Positions 8,546-18,364 of a DNA stretch of 64,000 bases are shown in pieces; the first letter of the stretch is position 1, and each line of letters starts with the position of its first letter. The position numbers and the translations under genes were made by a program. The notes beneath the pieces are model-generated. The model saw nothing but the letters and a program-made list of their open reading frames with translations. It did no database searches and was not told where the DNA came from. Source of the stretch: PCC-7336 sp039817825 (lineage in GTDB: Bacteria > Cyanobacteriota > Cyanobacteriia > Thermostichales > PCC-7336); the NCBI GenBank assembly GCA_039817825.1, contig JBCBVA010000002.1, positions 44,047-108,046 on the forward strand, read 5' to 3'.

Positions 8546-8884
8546 ATGACTCTTCCCCAATCCATCTGCGACCAATATCGTGCTCTCCAGCGCAGCCTGG
8601 AGAGCCTGCAGGTATCGGGAACGCCCGACATGGCGATCGCCTGTCACTCAGACCTGCAATCCCAATTTCAAGCGTTGCTCGCAACCCTCCCCATGCCCGA
8701 ACGTCAGCATCTCCAGCGTTACAACACCGAAATCTTCAAGGAATTGCAGTTGCTGGGACCCGATCTGATGCGATTACCGCTGCTAAAGCCGGGAGATAAA
8801 CAGGAGCAGTTACTGGCACGGGTGACCCAACGGAGCGATCGATTGCAGGGATACATCGCCACCTTGCTCGAATCCAGCTCCTAA
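8546..8884 (+). CDS. PatD-like small protein (tentative)
   Basis: 112 residues from the ATG at 8546 (GTG at 8483 and ATG at 8513 are alternatives). Predicted all-helical. The segment RYNTEIFKELQLLGPDLMRL followed by KQEQLLARVTQRSDRLQGYIATLL resembles PatD, the small cyanobacterial protein named for heterocyst frequency control, where a YRTEISKQLRLL-like block is followed by two more helices. PatD homologues occur also in strains without heterocysts, so the name says little about function here. The match is from memory and partial; an unrelated helical protein is possible. Confidence 0.5.
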   Translation: MTLPQSICDQYRALQRSLESLQVSGTPDMAIACHSDLQSQFQALLATLPMPERQHLQRYNTEIFKELQLLGPDLMRLPLLKPGDKQEQLLARVTQRSDRLQGYIATLLESSS

Positions 8885-9010
8885 CAATTCCAGCTCTTAA
8901 CAATCTCGACCAATGCCCGGTTGTCGGAAATGCCTTGCCTTAACCGAAGCTTCAGCATCAATTGTCCCAATCCAGCTACCATGAGGTTCGTAGAAGCATC
9001 CGAGACTTGC

Positions 9011-9886
9011 ATGCGCCCCCCCTCTCCCTCAGGCCGAAACCTTCAACCTCCTCAGTTGTCACTCTTCCCTTGGTTGCTGGTGGCTTTGGTTGCCCTCATC
9101 ATCATTCCTCGCTGCCTGTTAATCGTGCAGCCGGGCTACGAGGCCGTCGTTTTTAACCGTCTGGTGGGCACCGAGCTATCTCCCAGAAAAGAAGGAATTC
9201 ACCTGCTGATTCCAGCCCTAGAATTTCCGGTGCTCTACGACGTCCGCACCCAGACCTACAACATGACCTCGCAGAGCGAGGAACGCAGCCAGCGCATTGC
9301 TGACTCCCTGACTGCACTCACCGCAGATGGGCAGCGAGTGGATTTGGATATCTCGGTGCGCTTTAGACTGGACCCCGATCGAGTGGCATTGGTTCACCAA
9401 AAAGTGGGGCCGAGCTATCTGGGCAAAATCATCCGTCCGGCCTCCCAGGCAGTGGTGCGCAACGTGATTGCTCGCTACTCGGCGATTGGTGTTTATTCCG
9501 AGCAACGGGCGGAAATTCAAGATCGCGTTCAGGTTGAATTAGCGGAAGTGATGAAAAAAGAGGGACTGCTGCTCCAGAGTCTCTTACTGCGAAATGTAGA
9601 GTTCTCGCGAGAATTTCAGTCAGCCATTGAAGCCAAGCAAATTGCCGAGCAAGAGAAGCAGCGAGAGGTCTACCGGGTTGAGCAAGCTAAATTAATTGCT
9701 CAACGAGTGGTGGTGGAAGCAGAAGGGGAAGCTGAAGCGATCGAACTGAAAGGACAGGCCATCAAAGAAAATCCCGATGTGATTCAACTAGAGTACGTTC
9801 GTAACCTGCCTGAAGACGTCAAAACTGTCGTCAGCAACCAAAGTGCCATTCTTAACTTTGGAGATTTTCTCCAACAGGGAAACTAA
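9011..9886 (+). CDS. Prohibitin / SPFH-domain membrane protein
   Basis: 291 residues from the ATG at 9011 (ATGs at 8981 and 8921-region starts are possible). One N-terminal membrane helix (LFPWLLVALVALIIIPRCLLIV) is followed by an SPFH/Band 7 domain with VQPGYEAVVFNRLVG, EGIHLLIPALEFPVLYDVRTQTY and TADGQRVDLDISVRFRL, then a coiled coil rich in Glu and Ala (AIEAKQIAEQEKQREVYRVEQAKLIAQ). This is the prohibitin layout. Such proteins form ring-like membrane scaffolds and modulate membrane proteases in bacteria and organelles. Synechocystis slr1106 is a homologue of similar length. Confidence 0.9.
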   Translation: MRPPSPSGRNLQPPQLSLFPWLLVALVALIIIPRCLLIVQPGYEAVVFNRLVGTELSPRKEGIHLLIPALEFPVLYDVRTQTYNMTSQSEERSQRIADSLTALTADGQRVDLDISVRFRLDPDRVALVHQKVGPSYLGKIIRPASQAVVRNVIARYSAIGVYSEQRAEIQDRVQVELAEVMKKEGLLLQSLLLRNVEFSREFQSAIEAKQIAEQEKQREVYRVEQAKLIAQRVVVEAEGEAEAIELKGQAIKENPDVIQLEYVRNLPEDVKTVVSNQSAILNFGDFLQQGN

Positions 9887-9893
9887 GACCATC

Positions 9894-10025
9894 TGAGTTC
9901 GATAGCCCTCATCTCCAACCCTTCTCCCACATTGGGAGAAGGGAGTAAGAGACTAAAACCCTAATGGTTTCGTTGTGCTGTGAAGCACACATCGGATTCA
10001 AGTAGCTCCGTCGAACTGACGTTGT
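9894..10025. repeat. Dispersed MITE-like repeat, copy A
   Basis: Begins TGAGTTCGATAGCCCTCATC and ends with TCGAACTGACGTT, so the ends contain the inverted pair AGTTCGA/TCGAACT. Inside is a hairpin CTTCTCCCA...TGGGAGAAG. Copy B at 26950-27090 shares the same order of blocks. No coding capacity. Located just after the prohibitin stop. Confidence 0.7.
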
Positions 10026-10114
10026 TCAACTCTCCGGTACGACAACCGCTGCACGCTTGAGAGGGGGCGAAACTTCTGCCATAGCGGTCTGGCTACTGCC
10101 ATCGACCCCTACGT

Positions 10115-12886
10115 CTACTGAAAGCAAACCCCATCGCCGCTCGGAGTCGAAAACTCAGATACATCCGGAGTGAGCGTAACGGGTGCAAATCCGTTTGTTG
10201 GAGAGTTGCCGCCACCAGCATTAAAGAAATTCGTCAGATCCTGAACCTCAAATACGGCAGGAGGAGCATCAACAGTCAACTCAATTCCGGATGGAACGCT
10301 ATTGCCAGCGATAAACACGCATGCACTCGCACTCGTATTTGCCGATGTCACGACAATATCGCTGCCTGCCCCTCCGTTATTGTTATCGGCTAGCGTGTTT
10401 CCTTCAATTTCGGCAAATAATTCGGGAGAATCAACCGCAGAGCTATCTCCAACGGTCAGCGTGATACCCTCCTCTGCGTTGCCGGTAATGATATTGTTGC
10501 CAATCCCTAAATTGAAGCCACCCGTGTTGGGGTTAAATTCCTGCCGGGAATTGGAATTGGCAACGCTGCGAATGCCGGCCCCTTGGTTATCCACAATCGA
10601 ACTATTGCCGATACTGAAGCCTTGGACGACAAATTCGAATCCTTCGACCCGAACACCATCTCCGGCGTTTCGAGCGATCTCGCTATTGTTAACGCTAACT
10701 TCCTGAGTGCTCTGCGTTCTGCTCGCCCCCGTATTGCTGGCTAGCCCTCCAATCACCTGGATACCGGGGCCTCCGTTATCGCTAATAATCGTGTCATCAA
10801 AGCTAACGACATCCTGAGCAGAATTATTGGTTGCGCTCAGTAGCACCCCTCCCGCTCCGTTATTGGTAATACTGCCGCTGGTGAAGGTCAGCTCTTGGTT
10901 GCCGATATCATTCGCTCGCAAGATCAAGCCCTCATTGGCACTCCCCGTAATTTCGGAATTGAGAGTGGTGTCGGGAGCGGTTCCGCTACTGGTGTTTGTC
11001 GTACTGCTGGGGCCAATATTGATGAGTTGTACCCCTAGGTTCTCGGACACAGCTTCCAAGCCGACGGAATTATCCTCCAATTGATACCCTGCAATCTCAA
11101 CATCGATCTCCCCTGCGGTCGTGTTCTGGAGGGATATGCCGCGATCGCCAGCTCCAGTGACGCTATTGTCGAACAGAATGGCTCGGTCTGTAACGTTCTC
11201 CAACGCGATGCCGCTGGCGGAATTTGCCCCTGTCCAGGAAATGTGGTTGTTCCGTAGTTCGATATTGGTGACGCTGTCTGCGGCAATGGCCCGTTGAGGG
11301 GCGTCTTCAAGCTGAAAACCAGCCAGAACCGTATTGTTGCCCAGCGTTACCAGATCGGGGCCGCCTCCGGTAATGGTGGGAAATACCCCATCCCCCGACA
11401 ACGGCAGCCCGACGATAATGCCATTATCGAAATTAGCATCGGGGTTAAACGGGAGTCGGACGCTGCCGGAGGGAAAGCCAGGGAAGGGTAGTCCTGCCAA
11501 TCGCTGTTCTGGCCCTTGAGACAACACGCTCACCCGATCGGGAATGGAGAACGCGGGGATGGGAATATTGGCTTCGCCGTCTACGTAAACAATATCGTTG
11601 CCATCCCCAACGGTGGCCTGCAACGCCTCTTCCACCGTTCCAAACGGATTTTCGAACGTACCGTCCCCACCAGAGACCCCCAGAGTGACGTGGGTAAACC
11701 GATACACTTCTTCTTCTTCGGGGTTAAACAGAGGGGAGGTTTCTTGGCTGAATTCCCTTTCGGTCTCGGTAACGGTATCGACGGTAATCGCATTGTTGCG
11801 GTAGACAGGCTCGCTCATGCGGGCGATTGTCGCTTCGCGATCGCTCAGCTCTCGGCCGGGGCGTAGTCGAGGGAAGGTGGCTCCGACGGTCGCAACGATG
11901 TTGGTGCCAAACAGCTCGTCCCCCTGCACCGCCAATCCCAATGTCAAATTCTCTTGGGGGCGAGCATCCAAGCGCACTTTCCAGCCAAACGTCGTCGGGA
12001 CGCGATCGGCCAAGTAGGCATAGGTCCCGGCATAGCCGCGAATATCGCCTCCGTCCCAGCGGGCGATCGTTCCGCCAGCCTCCAGGTCGAGGGCCACCAG
12101 TGCCACTTCATCGCGGGTAATCCGGGTGCGCTCGATCTCGTTGGTCAGTACCAATTGCCGTCCAACAAACGCAGAGCTGGCCCCGCTCCCGGTATCCACA
12201 AACCCAGAATCGCTAACTTGGTTGCTGGTGTCGCCTAAAGGAACGTAGGCATTAGCCCGAAAATCCCATCGACTCAGTCGCTCGAATCCCAGTCCTAGCT
12301 GGTAAAACGTGGAGTCCCCGGTCGATCGCGTATCGAAACTGGCATATCCTCCTAGCACTTGGTTGTGCTCGTCAAAGTAATGCCGCCCCCCCAACAGCAG
12401 GTTGCCTCCCAAGTGAGCGCCATTATCGATCAGTAGGCGCGTTTCAAGAAAGACAACACCTTCGCCCAACTCTTGCCAAACCGGAATGAATCCCTCAAAT
12501 TGCCCGAACCCATCAAACCCAGGTCCGGAAGAGCTATACCCGATACCGGCTCGAAACGGTACCCTCAGGTCCTCATTAACTTCCTCTTCCCCCTCGCCTG
12601 CTGCACTTGCTTCATTCGCTTCGGCTTCTTCAGCGGCAAGGATGTATTGCTTTGCGTCTTCAAACTCATTCAATTCATCTTGGATGGAGATGCTCTGACT
12701 CGGCTCCGTCTCTTCAAACGGAGCACCCTCCAGTAATTCTGGGGTAACAGGGTGGCGACTAACGCCTGTCTCCTGCGCTTCAGACATTGTGCGCCCGAAG
12801 TCATTCTCTTGAGCCAGACTGGGGGATAGCGAACTCCCAAGCAGCAGGAGACAGCCCGCTCCAACAACAACTTGAGTCAACTTCAT
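10115..12886 (-). CDS. Inverse-autotransporter-like beta-barrel protein with beta-helix passenger
   Basis: 923 residues. A signal peptide (MKLTQVVVGAGCLLLLGSSLSPSLAQ) is followed by an acidic linker, then at about residues 95-370 an outer-membrane barrel-like domain. Typical strands are FRAGIGYSSSGPGFDGFGQFEG, LLLGGRHYFDEHNQVLGGYASFD, FYQLGLGFERLSRWDFRANAYVPLG and DLEAGGTIARW. This matches the inverse autotransporter (intimin-like) barrel. After GTFENPFGTVEEALQ comes a right-handed beta-helix region, about residues 480-880, with repeated Asn-rich turns (RNNHISWTGANSASGIALENV, GGVLLSATNNSAQDV). GAGGA lies 9-13 bases before the ATG at 12886. Likely a surface-exposed adhesin or envelope protein; function is unknown. 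Confidence 0.8.
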   Translation of the reverse strand: MKLTQVVVGAGCLLLLGSSLSPSLAQENDFGRTMSEAQETGVSRHPVTPELLEGAPFEETEPSQSISIQDELNEFEDAKQYILAAEEAEANEASAAGEGEEEVNEDLRVPFRAGIGYSSSGPGFDGFGQFEGFIPVWQELGEGVVFLETRLLIDNGAHLGGNLLLGGRHYFDEHNQVLGGYASFDTRSTGDSTFYQLGLGFERLSRWDFRANAYVPLGDTSNQVSDSGFVDTGSGASSAFVGRQLVLTNEIERTRITRDEVALVALDLEAGGTIARWDGGDIRGYAGTYAYLADRVPTTFGWKVRLDARPQENLTLGLAVQGDELFGTNIVATVGATFPRLRPGRELSDREATIARMSEPVYRNNAITVDTVTETEREFSQETSPLFNPEEEEVYRFTHVTLGVSGGDGTFENPFGTVEEALQATVGDGNDIVYVDGEANIPIPAFSIPDRVSVLSQGPEQRLAGLPFPGFPSGSVRLPFNPDANFDNGIIVGLPLSGDGVFPTITGGGPDLVTLGNNTVLAGFQLEDAPQRAIAADSVTNIELRNNHISWTGANSASGIALENVTDRAILFDNSVTGAGDRGISLQNTTAGEIDVEIAGYQLEDNSVGLEAVSENLGVQLINIGPSSTTNTSSGTAPDTTLNSEITGSANEGLILRANDIGNQELTFTSGSITNNGAGGVLLSATNNSAQDVVSFDDTIISDNGGPGIQVIGGLASNTGASRTQSTQEVSVNNSEIARNAGDGVRVEGFEFVVQGFSIGNSSIVDNQGAGIRSVANSNSRQEFNPNTGGFNLGIGNNIITGNAEEGITLTVGDSSAVDSPELFAEIEGNTLADNNNGGAGSDIVVTSANTSASACVFIAGNSVPSGIELTVDAPPAVFEVQDLTNFFNAGGGNSPTNGFAPVTLTPDVSEFSTPSGDGVCFQ

Positions 12887-14137
12887 GGCGTGTCTTCCTC
12901 TATCGACTGCTAACAACATCAGCCTGTCAATCTAAATCTGGCTCGTTCGAGCGGACTCTACATCTCGTTGCCGACAGTCGAGAAGGCCTGAACTCTGCTC
13001 CAGCAACATAAAAGTAGTGCAATCAAAGTCTGATTATTAGGACTACCAAGTGCCTAGTCCACACAATGACCACCCGAATCGAATTCCCCTTCACAGCATC
13101 TAGAGCAAGCTATCAAGAGCGTGAAGAGGACTAATTTATGGGCTCGGGCAAAGCTTGTTATGCATTTCAAAGACAGATGAAGGTCTGTCGTTATTCAATA
13201 CATGCCAGCCCTATACAATTGCCGCATGGCAATTAAATCCTCATTCTCAAAAAGATGCACTTAATATAAAAAATCATTCTCATCTCGTCACGGCCCATAT
13301 TGTAGTCAATAAAGCCAGATGGGAAATCGACAGAATTAGCACGCCTTTGGGGTATCTGAAAGAGCATCGAATCTAGAGAAATCACCCAATTGCCGAACAT
13401 GCCGCGAGCCGCTTTCGTGGCAATTACCTACACCTCGGAGCATTACTTTTACAACCTTTGATTGCGTCTATGGAGTGCTTATAGAGCCGCTTGTTTATTC
13501 TCGATCGCCTCTCATAAACATAAAAATCAAGCGTATCTTTTGACGATCTTCTAGCGTGAGAAACAACCTGTTTATGGAGAAATTGAGATTGGAACGTAAA
13601 ACAATCGTCAGAGCGAAACGCAATCGTCAATCGTTTGTCTACCGATTTCTATTGTGTTTGTCGAGCCTAGATTTGTCATGTAACACAATGAACTGTGCAG
13701 GCCTGCCAAGCAATGAACGCGTCGATCTCGTCAGGTGAAATCCAGGCGGGGCAAAACGCATGAACGGGTTAAGAAAAGTTAGGTGAGGTATAGAGAGCAC
13801 TGCGAGTGCGATAGAGGTAATGATTACGACCAAGGCCACCGAGATCGCGCCACGAATAATTCGGACGCATCGATGGTTCTCCCCAGATTTTCAGGGCACA
13901 GCCGACCTACGATCCGACCAATCCCCGTAACGCAAACCTGACAAACCTCCAGAAACGCAAGTCGTTTGCCCTACTCGTTAAACTCAGGACGCGGTAACGC
14001 GAACGAAACGTCATGGGGGGCAGAAAAAACAATATTTCGTCACAAAAACCTGAAAAGATACATTGGCGCAAAGGAAGGTAAAAAAATACCGGTTAGTCTC
14101 GTGTCATTACTGACGTTAGGCTACGAGGATTCTGAGC
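12887..14137. other. 1.25 kb gene-poor, lower-GC stretch before aqpZ
   Basis: Visibly richer in A and T than its surroundings. Short open frames exist on both strands but none has a recognisable protein and a ribosome site together. A 32-codon frame at 13138-13236 has AGAGGA 7 bases before its ATG, but the peptide is not recognised. May be decayed coding sequence or a long regulatory region. Confidence 0.45.
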
Positions 14138-14863
14138 ATGTCTATTGCCAAGAAATCGCTTGCCGAGTTAATCGGTACATTCTGGCTGACATTTGGCGGC
14201 TGCGGGAGCGCCGTTTTGGCTGCCAAGTTCTTTGCAGACGAGGGGGAAAACACTTTCAACCTCGGAATTGGTCTAGTGGGGGTTTCATTCGCATTCGGTT
14301 TAACGCTGCTGACGATGGCCTACGCAATTGGTCACATCTCTGGGTGTCACATCAATCCCGCCGTTTCGGTCGGACTCTTCGTCGGCGGTCGCTTTTCTGG
14401 AGCAGAGTTGGTCCCCTATATCTTGTCCCAAGTAGTGGGAGGAGCACTGGGGGCCGGAGCTCTCTACCTAATTGCTAGCGGCGGACCTGATTTTGTTGCC
14501 GACGGTAACTTTTTAGCAGCCAATGGATATGGAGATATGTCGCCTGGAGGGTACTCTCTTGGCGCTTGCTTCTTTGCCGAAGTGCTGCTGACGTTCATGT
14601 TTCTGCTCATTATCTTGGGTTCCACCGACTCCCGAGTTCCAGCAGGCTTTGGCCCCATTCCGATTGGATTTTCCCTGGTTCTTATTCACCTCATTAGCAT
14701 TCCAGTTACCAATACCTCCGTGAATCCTGCCCGCAGCCTTGGACCTGCCATCTTTGTTGGTGGTGCAGCGCTGAGCCAAGTGTGGATGTTCTGGGTGGCT
14801 CCAATCATAGGCGCTGCGTTGGCCGGAATTGTCTATCGCTGGATGGGCTCTATTGATAGCTAG
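14138..14863 (+). CDS. aqpZ: Aquaporin Z
   Basis: A 241-residue major intrinsic protein with six membrane helices in the inner membrane. The two NPA boxes are seen as HINPAVS (Asn73-Ala75) and SVNPARSLGP, the latter followed by the selectivity-filter arginine. It starts KKSLAELIGTFWLTFGGCGSAVLAA, very close to AqpZ. It carries water quickly across the membrane; in Synechocystis AqpZ serves in osmotic adjustment. GAGGAT lies about 9 bases before the ATG. A strong terminator follows at 14990-15021. Confidence 0.96.
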   Translation: MSIAKKSLAELIGTFWLTFGGCGSAVLAAKFFADEGENTFNLGIGLVGVSFAFGLTLLTMAYAIGHISGCHINPAVSVGLFVGGRFSGAELVPYILSQVVGGALGAGALYLIASGGPDFVADGNFLAANGYGDMSPGGYSLGACFFAEVLLTFMFLLIILGSTDSRVPAGFGPIPIGFSLVLIHLISIPVTNTSVNPARSLGPAIFVGGAALSQVWMFWVAPIIGAALAGIVYRWMGSIDS

Positions 14864-14921
14864 TGTGCTCTAATCGCCAGTGAATGGTCTCCTCAGGGGG
14901 GAGACGCACCGATTGATTGAT

Positions 14922-14950
14922 AAAGTCCCGGAACTCTAGTTGCGGACTTT
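14922..14950. other. Hairpin downstream of aqpZ
   Basis: AAAGTCC at 14922-14928 pairs with GGACTTT at 14944-14950. It lacks a following T tract, so it is less likely than the next hairpin to be the real terminator. Confidence 0.4.
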
Positions 14951-14989
14951 GAGGTGTAGTCATCCAATTCTCGATGGCATTCTTGTCCT

Positions 14990-15021
14990 GCAGCGCTCGA
15001 AATGGGCGCTGCTTTTTGTTT
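14990..15021 (+). terminator. Rho-independent terminator of aqpZ
   Basis: Stem GCAGCGC (14990-14996) with GCGCTGC (15006-15012), 9-base loop, followed directly by TTTTTGTTT. It ends 69 bases before the bioB start and insulates the two genes. Confidence 0.85.
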
Positions 15022-15090
15022 CAAGCAGGATGGAACGAAATTGGATAGAACGAAATCGGTAGATGTGAAGGGTACAATGGCGGGGCTTTG

Positions 15091-16074
15091 ATGGGAGCAG
15101 GCCCAGTGGTTTCACTCGATCGCGTCGAACGCATCTACCGACAACCCTTCACCTCATTGCTGTATGAGGCCCAAACCATTCACCGTCAGCACCACCAACC
15201 AGATTCGGTACAGCTCTGCACATTGGCCAATATTAAGTCCGGTCGCTGCCCCGAAGACTGCAAGTACTGCCCCCAAAGCGCCCGCTACGATACTCCAGCG
15301 GAAGACTACCAACTTCAGTCGCTGGCCGAGATTGAGACACAGGCCAGAGCTGCAAAAGCCAATGGCTCCACCCGCTTCTGTATGGGCGCGGCATGGCGCA
15401 AGGTACCGGATGGAGAGGAGTTCGATCGCATCCTCGATATGGTGCGCACGGTCGTCGATCTGGAGATGGAAGCCTGTGTAACCTTGGGCATGCTGCGTCC
15501 CGATCAGGCTCAGCGATTGGCAGATGCCGGATTGACCGCCTACAACCACAATCTCGATACCTCCGAGAGCTACTATCCCGAAATTATTTCGACGCGCACC
15601 TACCGCGATCGCTTGGATACCATTGCCGCTGTGTCTGCTGCCGGAATTTCGGTTTGCTGTGGCGGCATTTTGGGCATGGGGGAGTCCGAACAAGACAGAA
15701 TTGAGCTGTTGCATACGCTGGCCAATCTCGACCCGCAGCCAGAGTCCGTTCCCGTTAATGCTCTGGTGCCTGTCGCAGGAACTCCGTTCAGCGATCGTCC
15801 GGTTGTCAGTGCGGTGGACATGGCACGAACAATTGCGACCGCCAGAATTTTGTTGCCGAGAGCGATCGTGCGATTATCGGCCGGACGAACTCAGATGACG
15901 GCAGCCGATCAGGCTCTCTGTTTTATGGCCGGGGCCAATTCAATCTTTACGGGCGAGAAGCTACTCACCACCGACAATCCCGGTAGTGGAGCTGATGCTC
16001 AATTATTCGATCGACTGGGGCTGACGGCTTGGGAGACAGTACCTCTGCGTCAACCGGCACCGGCAGACGTCTAG
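15091..16074 (+). CDS. bioB: Biotin synthase
   Basis: Radical SAM enzyme inserting sulphur into dethiobiotin, the last step of biotin synthesis. The 4Fe-4S ligands are Cys53, Cys57 and Cys60 in GRCPEDCKYCPQS. ACVTLGML, YNHNLDTSESYY, CCGGILGMGE, PVNALVPVAGTP and RLSAGR (with the 2Fe-2S arginine) are family signatures. ATG at 15091 follows a TTG in the same frame; 327 residues is the usual length. Its own promoter must lie downstream of the aqpZ terminator, in the 69 bases before the gene, or read-through must occur. Confidence 0.97.
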   Translation: MGAGPVVSLDRVERIYRQPFTSLLYEAQTIHRQHHQPDSVQLCTLANIKSGRCPEDCKYCPQSARYDTPAEDYQLQSLAEIETQARAAKANGSTRFCMGAAWRKVPDGEEFDRILDMVRTVVDLEMEACVTLGMLRPDQAQRLADAGLTAYNHNLDTSESYYPEIISTRTYRDRLDTIAAVSAAGISVCCGGILGMGESEQDRIELLHTLANLDPQPESVPVNALVPVAGTPFSDRPVVSAVDMARTIATARILLPRAIVRLSAGRTQMTAADQALCFMAGANSIFTGEKLLTTDNPGSGADAQLFDRLGLTAWETVPLRQPAPADV

Positions 16075-16173
16075 GGTAGAGGTGAAGAACAACTACAAGC
16101 TGACTGTAGAGTCTCTATAGCAAGAGAACATCTATTCGAGTCAACCTGAAGACGGGCAACGACAATCCTGGAT

Positions 16174-18042
16174 TTACCGATCGGCCACCACCGTATCTAG
16201 CTGGTGTCGAAAATAGGCATCTAACACTTTGTGGGCGATCGGCCCCGCCTGGCTGCTGCCACCACCGCCACTGTTTTCTAAAAATGCCACCACGACAATC
16301 TCGGGATTCTCGAACGGGCCATAAGCGGTAAACCAGGCGTGGGAGTCGCGAGGGGGATCTTCCGCCGTCCCCGACTTACCAGCAATATTGGGGAGATCCA
16401 CCGAGAGGGCCAACCCACGACCCGTGCCTCCCGTGATGACTTCCCTCAACCCTGTTTGCAACACCTGTAGCGTTTCCGGAGAAAGTCCCAACGATTCCCG
16501 CTGGGATGGTTCTTGCGGATTGGCTAACAGGTGAGGGGTCACCCGCCATCCCCCATTGGCCACGGCTGCCGTCATCACAGCCACTTGTAGGGGAGTACCG
16601 ATGGTGAATCCCTGACCGATGGACATATTGACGGTGTCCCCTGCGTACCAAACTTCCCCTACATTGTCCTGTTTCCAATCGCTATCGGGGACGATTCCGG
16701 GCGCTTCTCCCACCAGCGGAATCCCGGTGGGAACCCCAAACCCGTACTGGCGTGCCCAGTGCTGCAGGGGCTCGGCTCCCATGCGCAAAGCGGTCTGATA
16801 GAAAAACGTATCGCTACTGTAGGCCAGTGCCTGTGGGAATCCCAACACACCAAACCCAGCCCGATTCCAATCCCAAAATTGCCAGCCTCCCACCACGATG
16901 TAAGGACCCGTCTGTAGGGTGGAGGAGGGGGAAAAGCTGCCAGACTCTAATGCAGCCGTAGCGGTAACAATTTTGAAGGTGCTGGCAGGAGGATAGGCCC
17001 GCATCGAGCGATTGAGAAAGGGGAATTGCTGATTGTGCAAGTCATCCCACTGCTCTTGAGCGACAGCCGTAGAAAACATGTTGGGGTCGAAGGTAGGATA
17101 GCTGGCCATCACCAACACAGCCCCGTCTCTAGGATCGAGGGCCACCACAGCTCCTTTGCGTTCCCCCAGGGCCTCCTCTGCCACCTGCTGCAAGTTCAAA
17201 TCCAGACTGAGTTGCAAGGGGTTGCCCGTTCGAGCGGGTTGCTCTCCCAAAATCTCCAGCACATGTCCGGCGGCATCCACCAGAACGCGTTGTCCTCCCC
17301 ACTGCCCTCGCAGCATGGATTCGTAAGTGCGCTCCACCCCCACTTGACCCACTACATCCCCCAAGCGATAGTCGGCACTGCTGGGGGCCGTTTCCAATCC
17401 CTCCAGTGAAATCTCACCGGTATAGCCCAACAGATGGGCCGCTAAGGTTTCATTGGGATAGTACCGAATCGCCTCCGGTTGAACGATGGTGCCGGGAACG
17501 TCGGCAATATGCTCTTGCAGTCGGATGACCTGTTCGGGGGTAGCGTTGCGCAGAATGCGCACGGGCAGAGGAGAGTTATATCCCGCTTGGTCGAGGCGTT
17601 CGCTGATATCGCTGGCGGGAATATCGAGGTGCTCTGCCAGTCGTTCGATGGTCGATTGCCAGTCCTGCTGAGGTTGAGCCAGTGGCCACACGAAGACGCT
17701 ATGGGCCAGTTGGCTACCCGCCAGAATCGATCCGTGGCGATCGAGGATTTGTCCGCGCTCGGGAGGGTTGGGAATCAGGCGAATGCGATTGTTCTCGGCC
17801 AGTTCGCGATTGATATCTTGCTGGACGATTTGTAAGTAGGCGAGCCGGGGAGCAATGGCTCCAAACAGTACGCCAGTGCTGACGGCAATCAGGATGAGTC
17901 CTCGCAGACCTTTTCCGGACCCTCGCACCGCAGGCTCTCGGGAGGACAGGGGGGACGATTGGCCAGATGAGTTTGGTTGACCCGGTGAGTTTGATTGACC
18001 CGGTGAGTTTGATTGACCCGGTGGACGTGATTGCGAAAACAT
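16174..18042 (-). CDS. mrdA: Penicillin-binding protein 2 (peptidoglycan transpeptidase)
   Basis: 622-residue class B PBP of cell elongation. A single membrane anchor lies at about residues 46-72 (GLRGLILIAVSTGVLFGAIAPRLAYLQ). The dimerisation domain starts NRIRLIPNPPERGQILDRHG. The catalytic serine is Ser354 in PPASTFKIV, followed by SSDTFF and KSGTAEDPP. The first 30 or so residues are a repeat of GQSNSP encoded by 18 bp tandem repeats. Cyanobacteria often have several class B PBPs, so the symbol rests on the PBP2-like order of motifs. It converges with bioB and lies downstream of the NblS-type kinase gene on the same strand. Confidence 0.9.
   Translation of the reverse strand: MFSQSRPPGQSNSPGQSNSPGQPNSSGQSSPLSSREPAVRGSGKGLRGLILIAVSTGVLFGAIAPRLAYLQIVQQDINRELAENNRIRLIPNPPERGQILDRHGSILAGSQLAHSVFVWPLAQPQQDWQSTIERLAEHLDIPASDISERLDQAGYNSPLPVRILRNATPEQVIRLQEHIADVPGTIVQPEAIRYYPNETLAAHLLGYTGEISLEGLETAPSSADYRLGDVVGQVGVERTYESMLRGQWGGQRVLVDAAGHVLEILGEQPARTGNPLQLSLDLNLQQVAEEALGERKGAVVALDPRDGAVLVMASYPTFDPNMFSTAVAQEQWDDLHNQQFPFLNRSMRAYPPASTFKIVTATAALESGSFSPSSTLQTGPYIVVGGWQFWDWNRAGFGVLGFPQALAYSSDTFFYQTALRMGAEPLQHWARQYGFGVPTGIPLVGEAPGIVPDSDWKQDNVGEVWYAGDTVNMSIGQGFTIGTPLQVAVMTAAVANGGWRVTPHLLANPQEPSQRESLGLSPETLQVLQTGLREVITGGTGRGLALSVDLPNIAGKSGTAEDPPRDSHAWFTAYGPFENPEIVVVAFLENSGGGGSSQAGPIAHKVLDAYFRHQLDTVVADR
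17968..18021. repeat. Three 18 bp tandem repeats in the PBP2 N-terminus
   Basis: Copies at 17968-17985, 17986-18003 and 18004-18021 of TGAGTTTGATTGACCCGG (one base differs in the first). They encode the repeated GQSNSP-type hexapeptide in frame, and a partial fourth copy follows. Confidence 0.9.
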
Positions 18043-18364
18043 AGCAAACCTGAAGGAGAGGGCGCGACGCTATGGGGTGAATGGTGGCGAACTAGCAAAT
18101 TGACGAGGCGAACTGACGGGGGAAACGAGGGGGCATCGGGTGTGCAACTCCCTCACCCAGTGGGTACTCGTATTAAAGGGGCTATGGCAAAACTATAGCG
18201 ATCGCGGTAGTAACGGTCAGGTGGAAAGCGGCAGACACTACACAAGCTAGACACTAAACAGGCTCGATGCTAGACAGGCCCGATATAGGACAGGCGAGAG
18301 TGCGGGCGGAAGACTCCGATTACCCTACTTGTACCCGCTTGTAGGGAAAAGAGTTAGCACACCG
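18043..18364. other. Intergenic stretch between the NblS-type kinase and PBP2
   Basis: Includes four degenerate 15-16 bp tandem units at 18231-18293 and one HIP1 site. No gene seen. Confidence 0.5.
18231..18293. repeat. Degenerate 16 bp tandem repeat, four units
   Basis: Units 18231-18245, 18246-18261, 18262-18277 and 18278-18293 share the pattern GCTAGACACTAAACAG with a few changes each. Confidence 0.7.

Noticed and set aside
13138..13236. 32-codon frame with AGAGGA 7 bases before its ATG
   Set aside because: Very short, unrecognised peptide, no terminator and lower-GC surroundings; not enough to call a gene.
13424..13839. Three short frames on both strands before aqpZ
   Set aside because: No ribosome site, no recognisable protein, mutual overlap.
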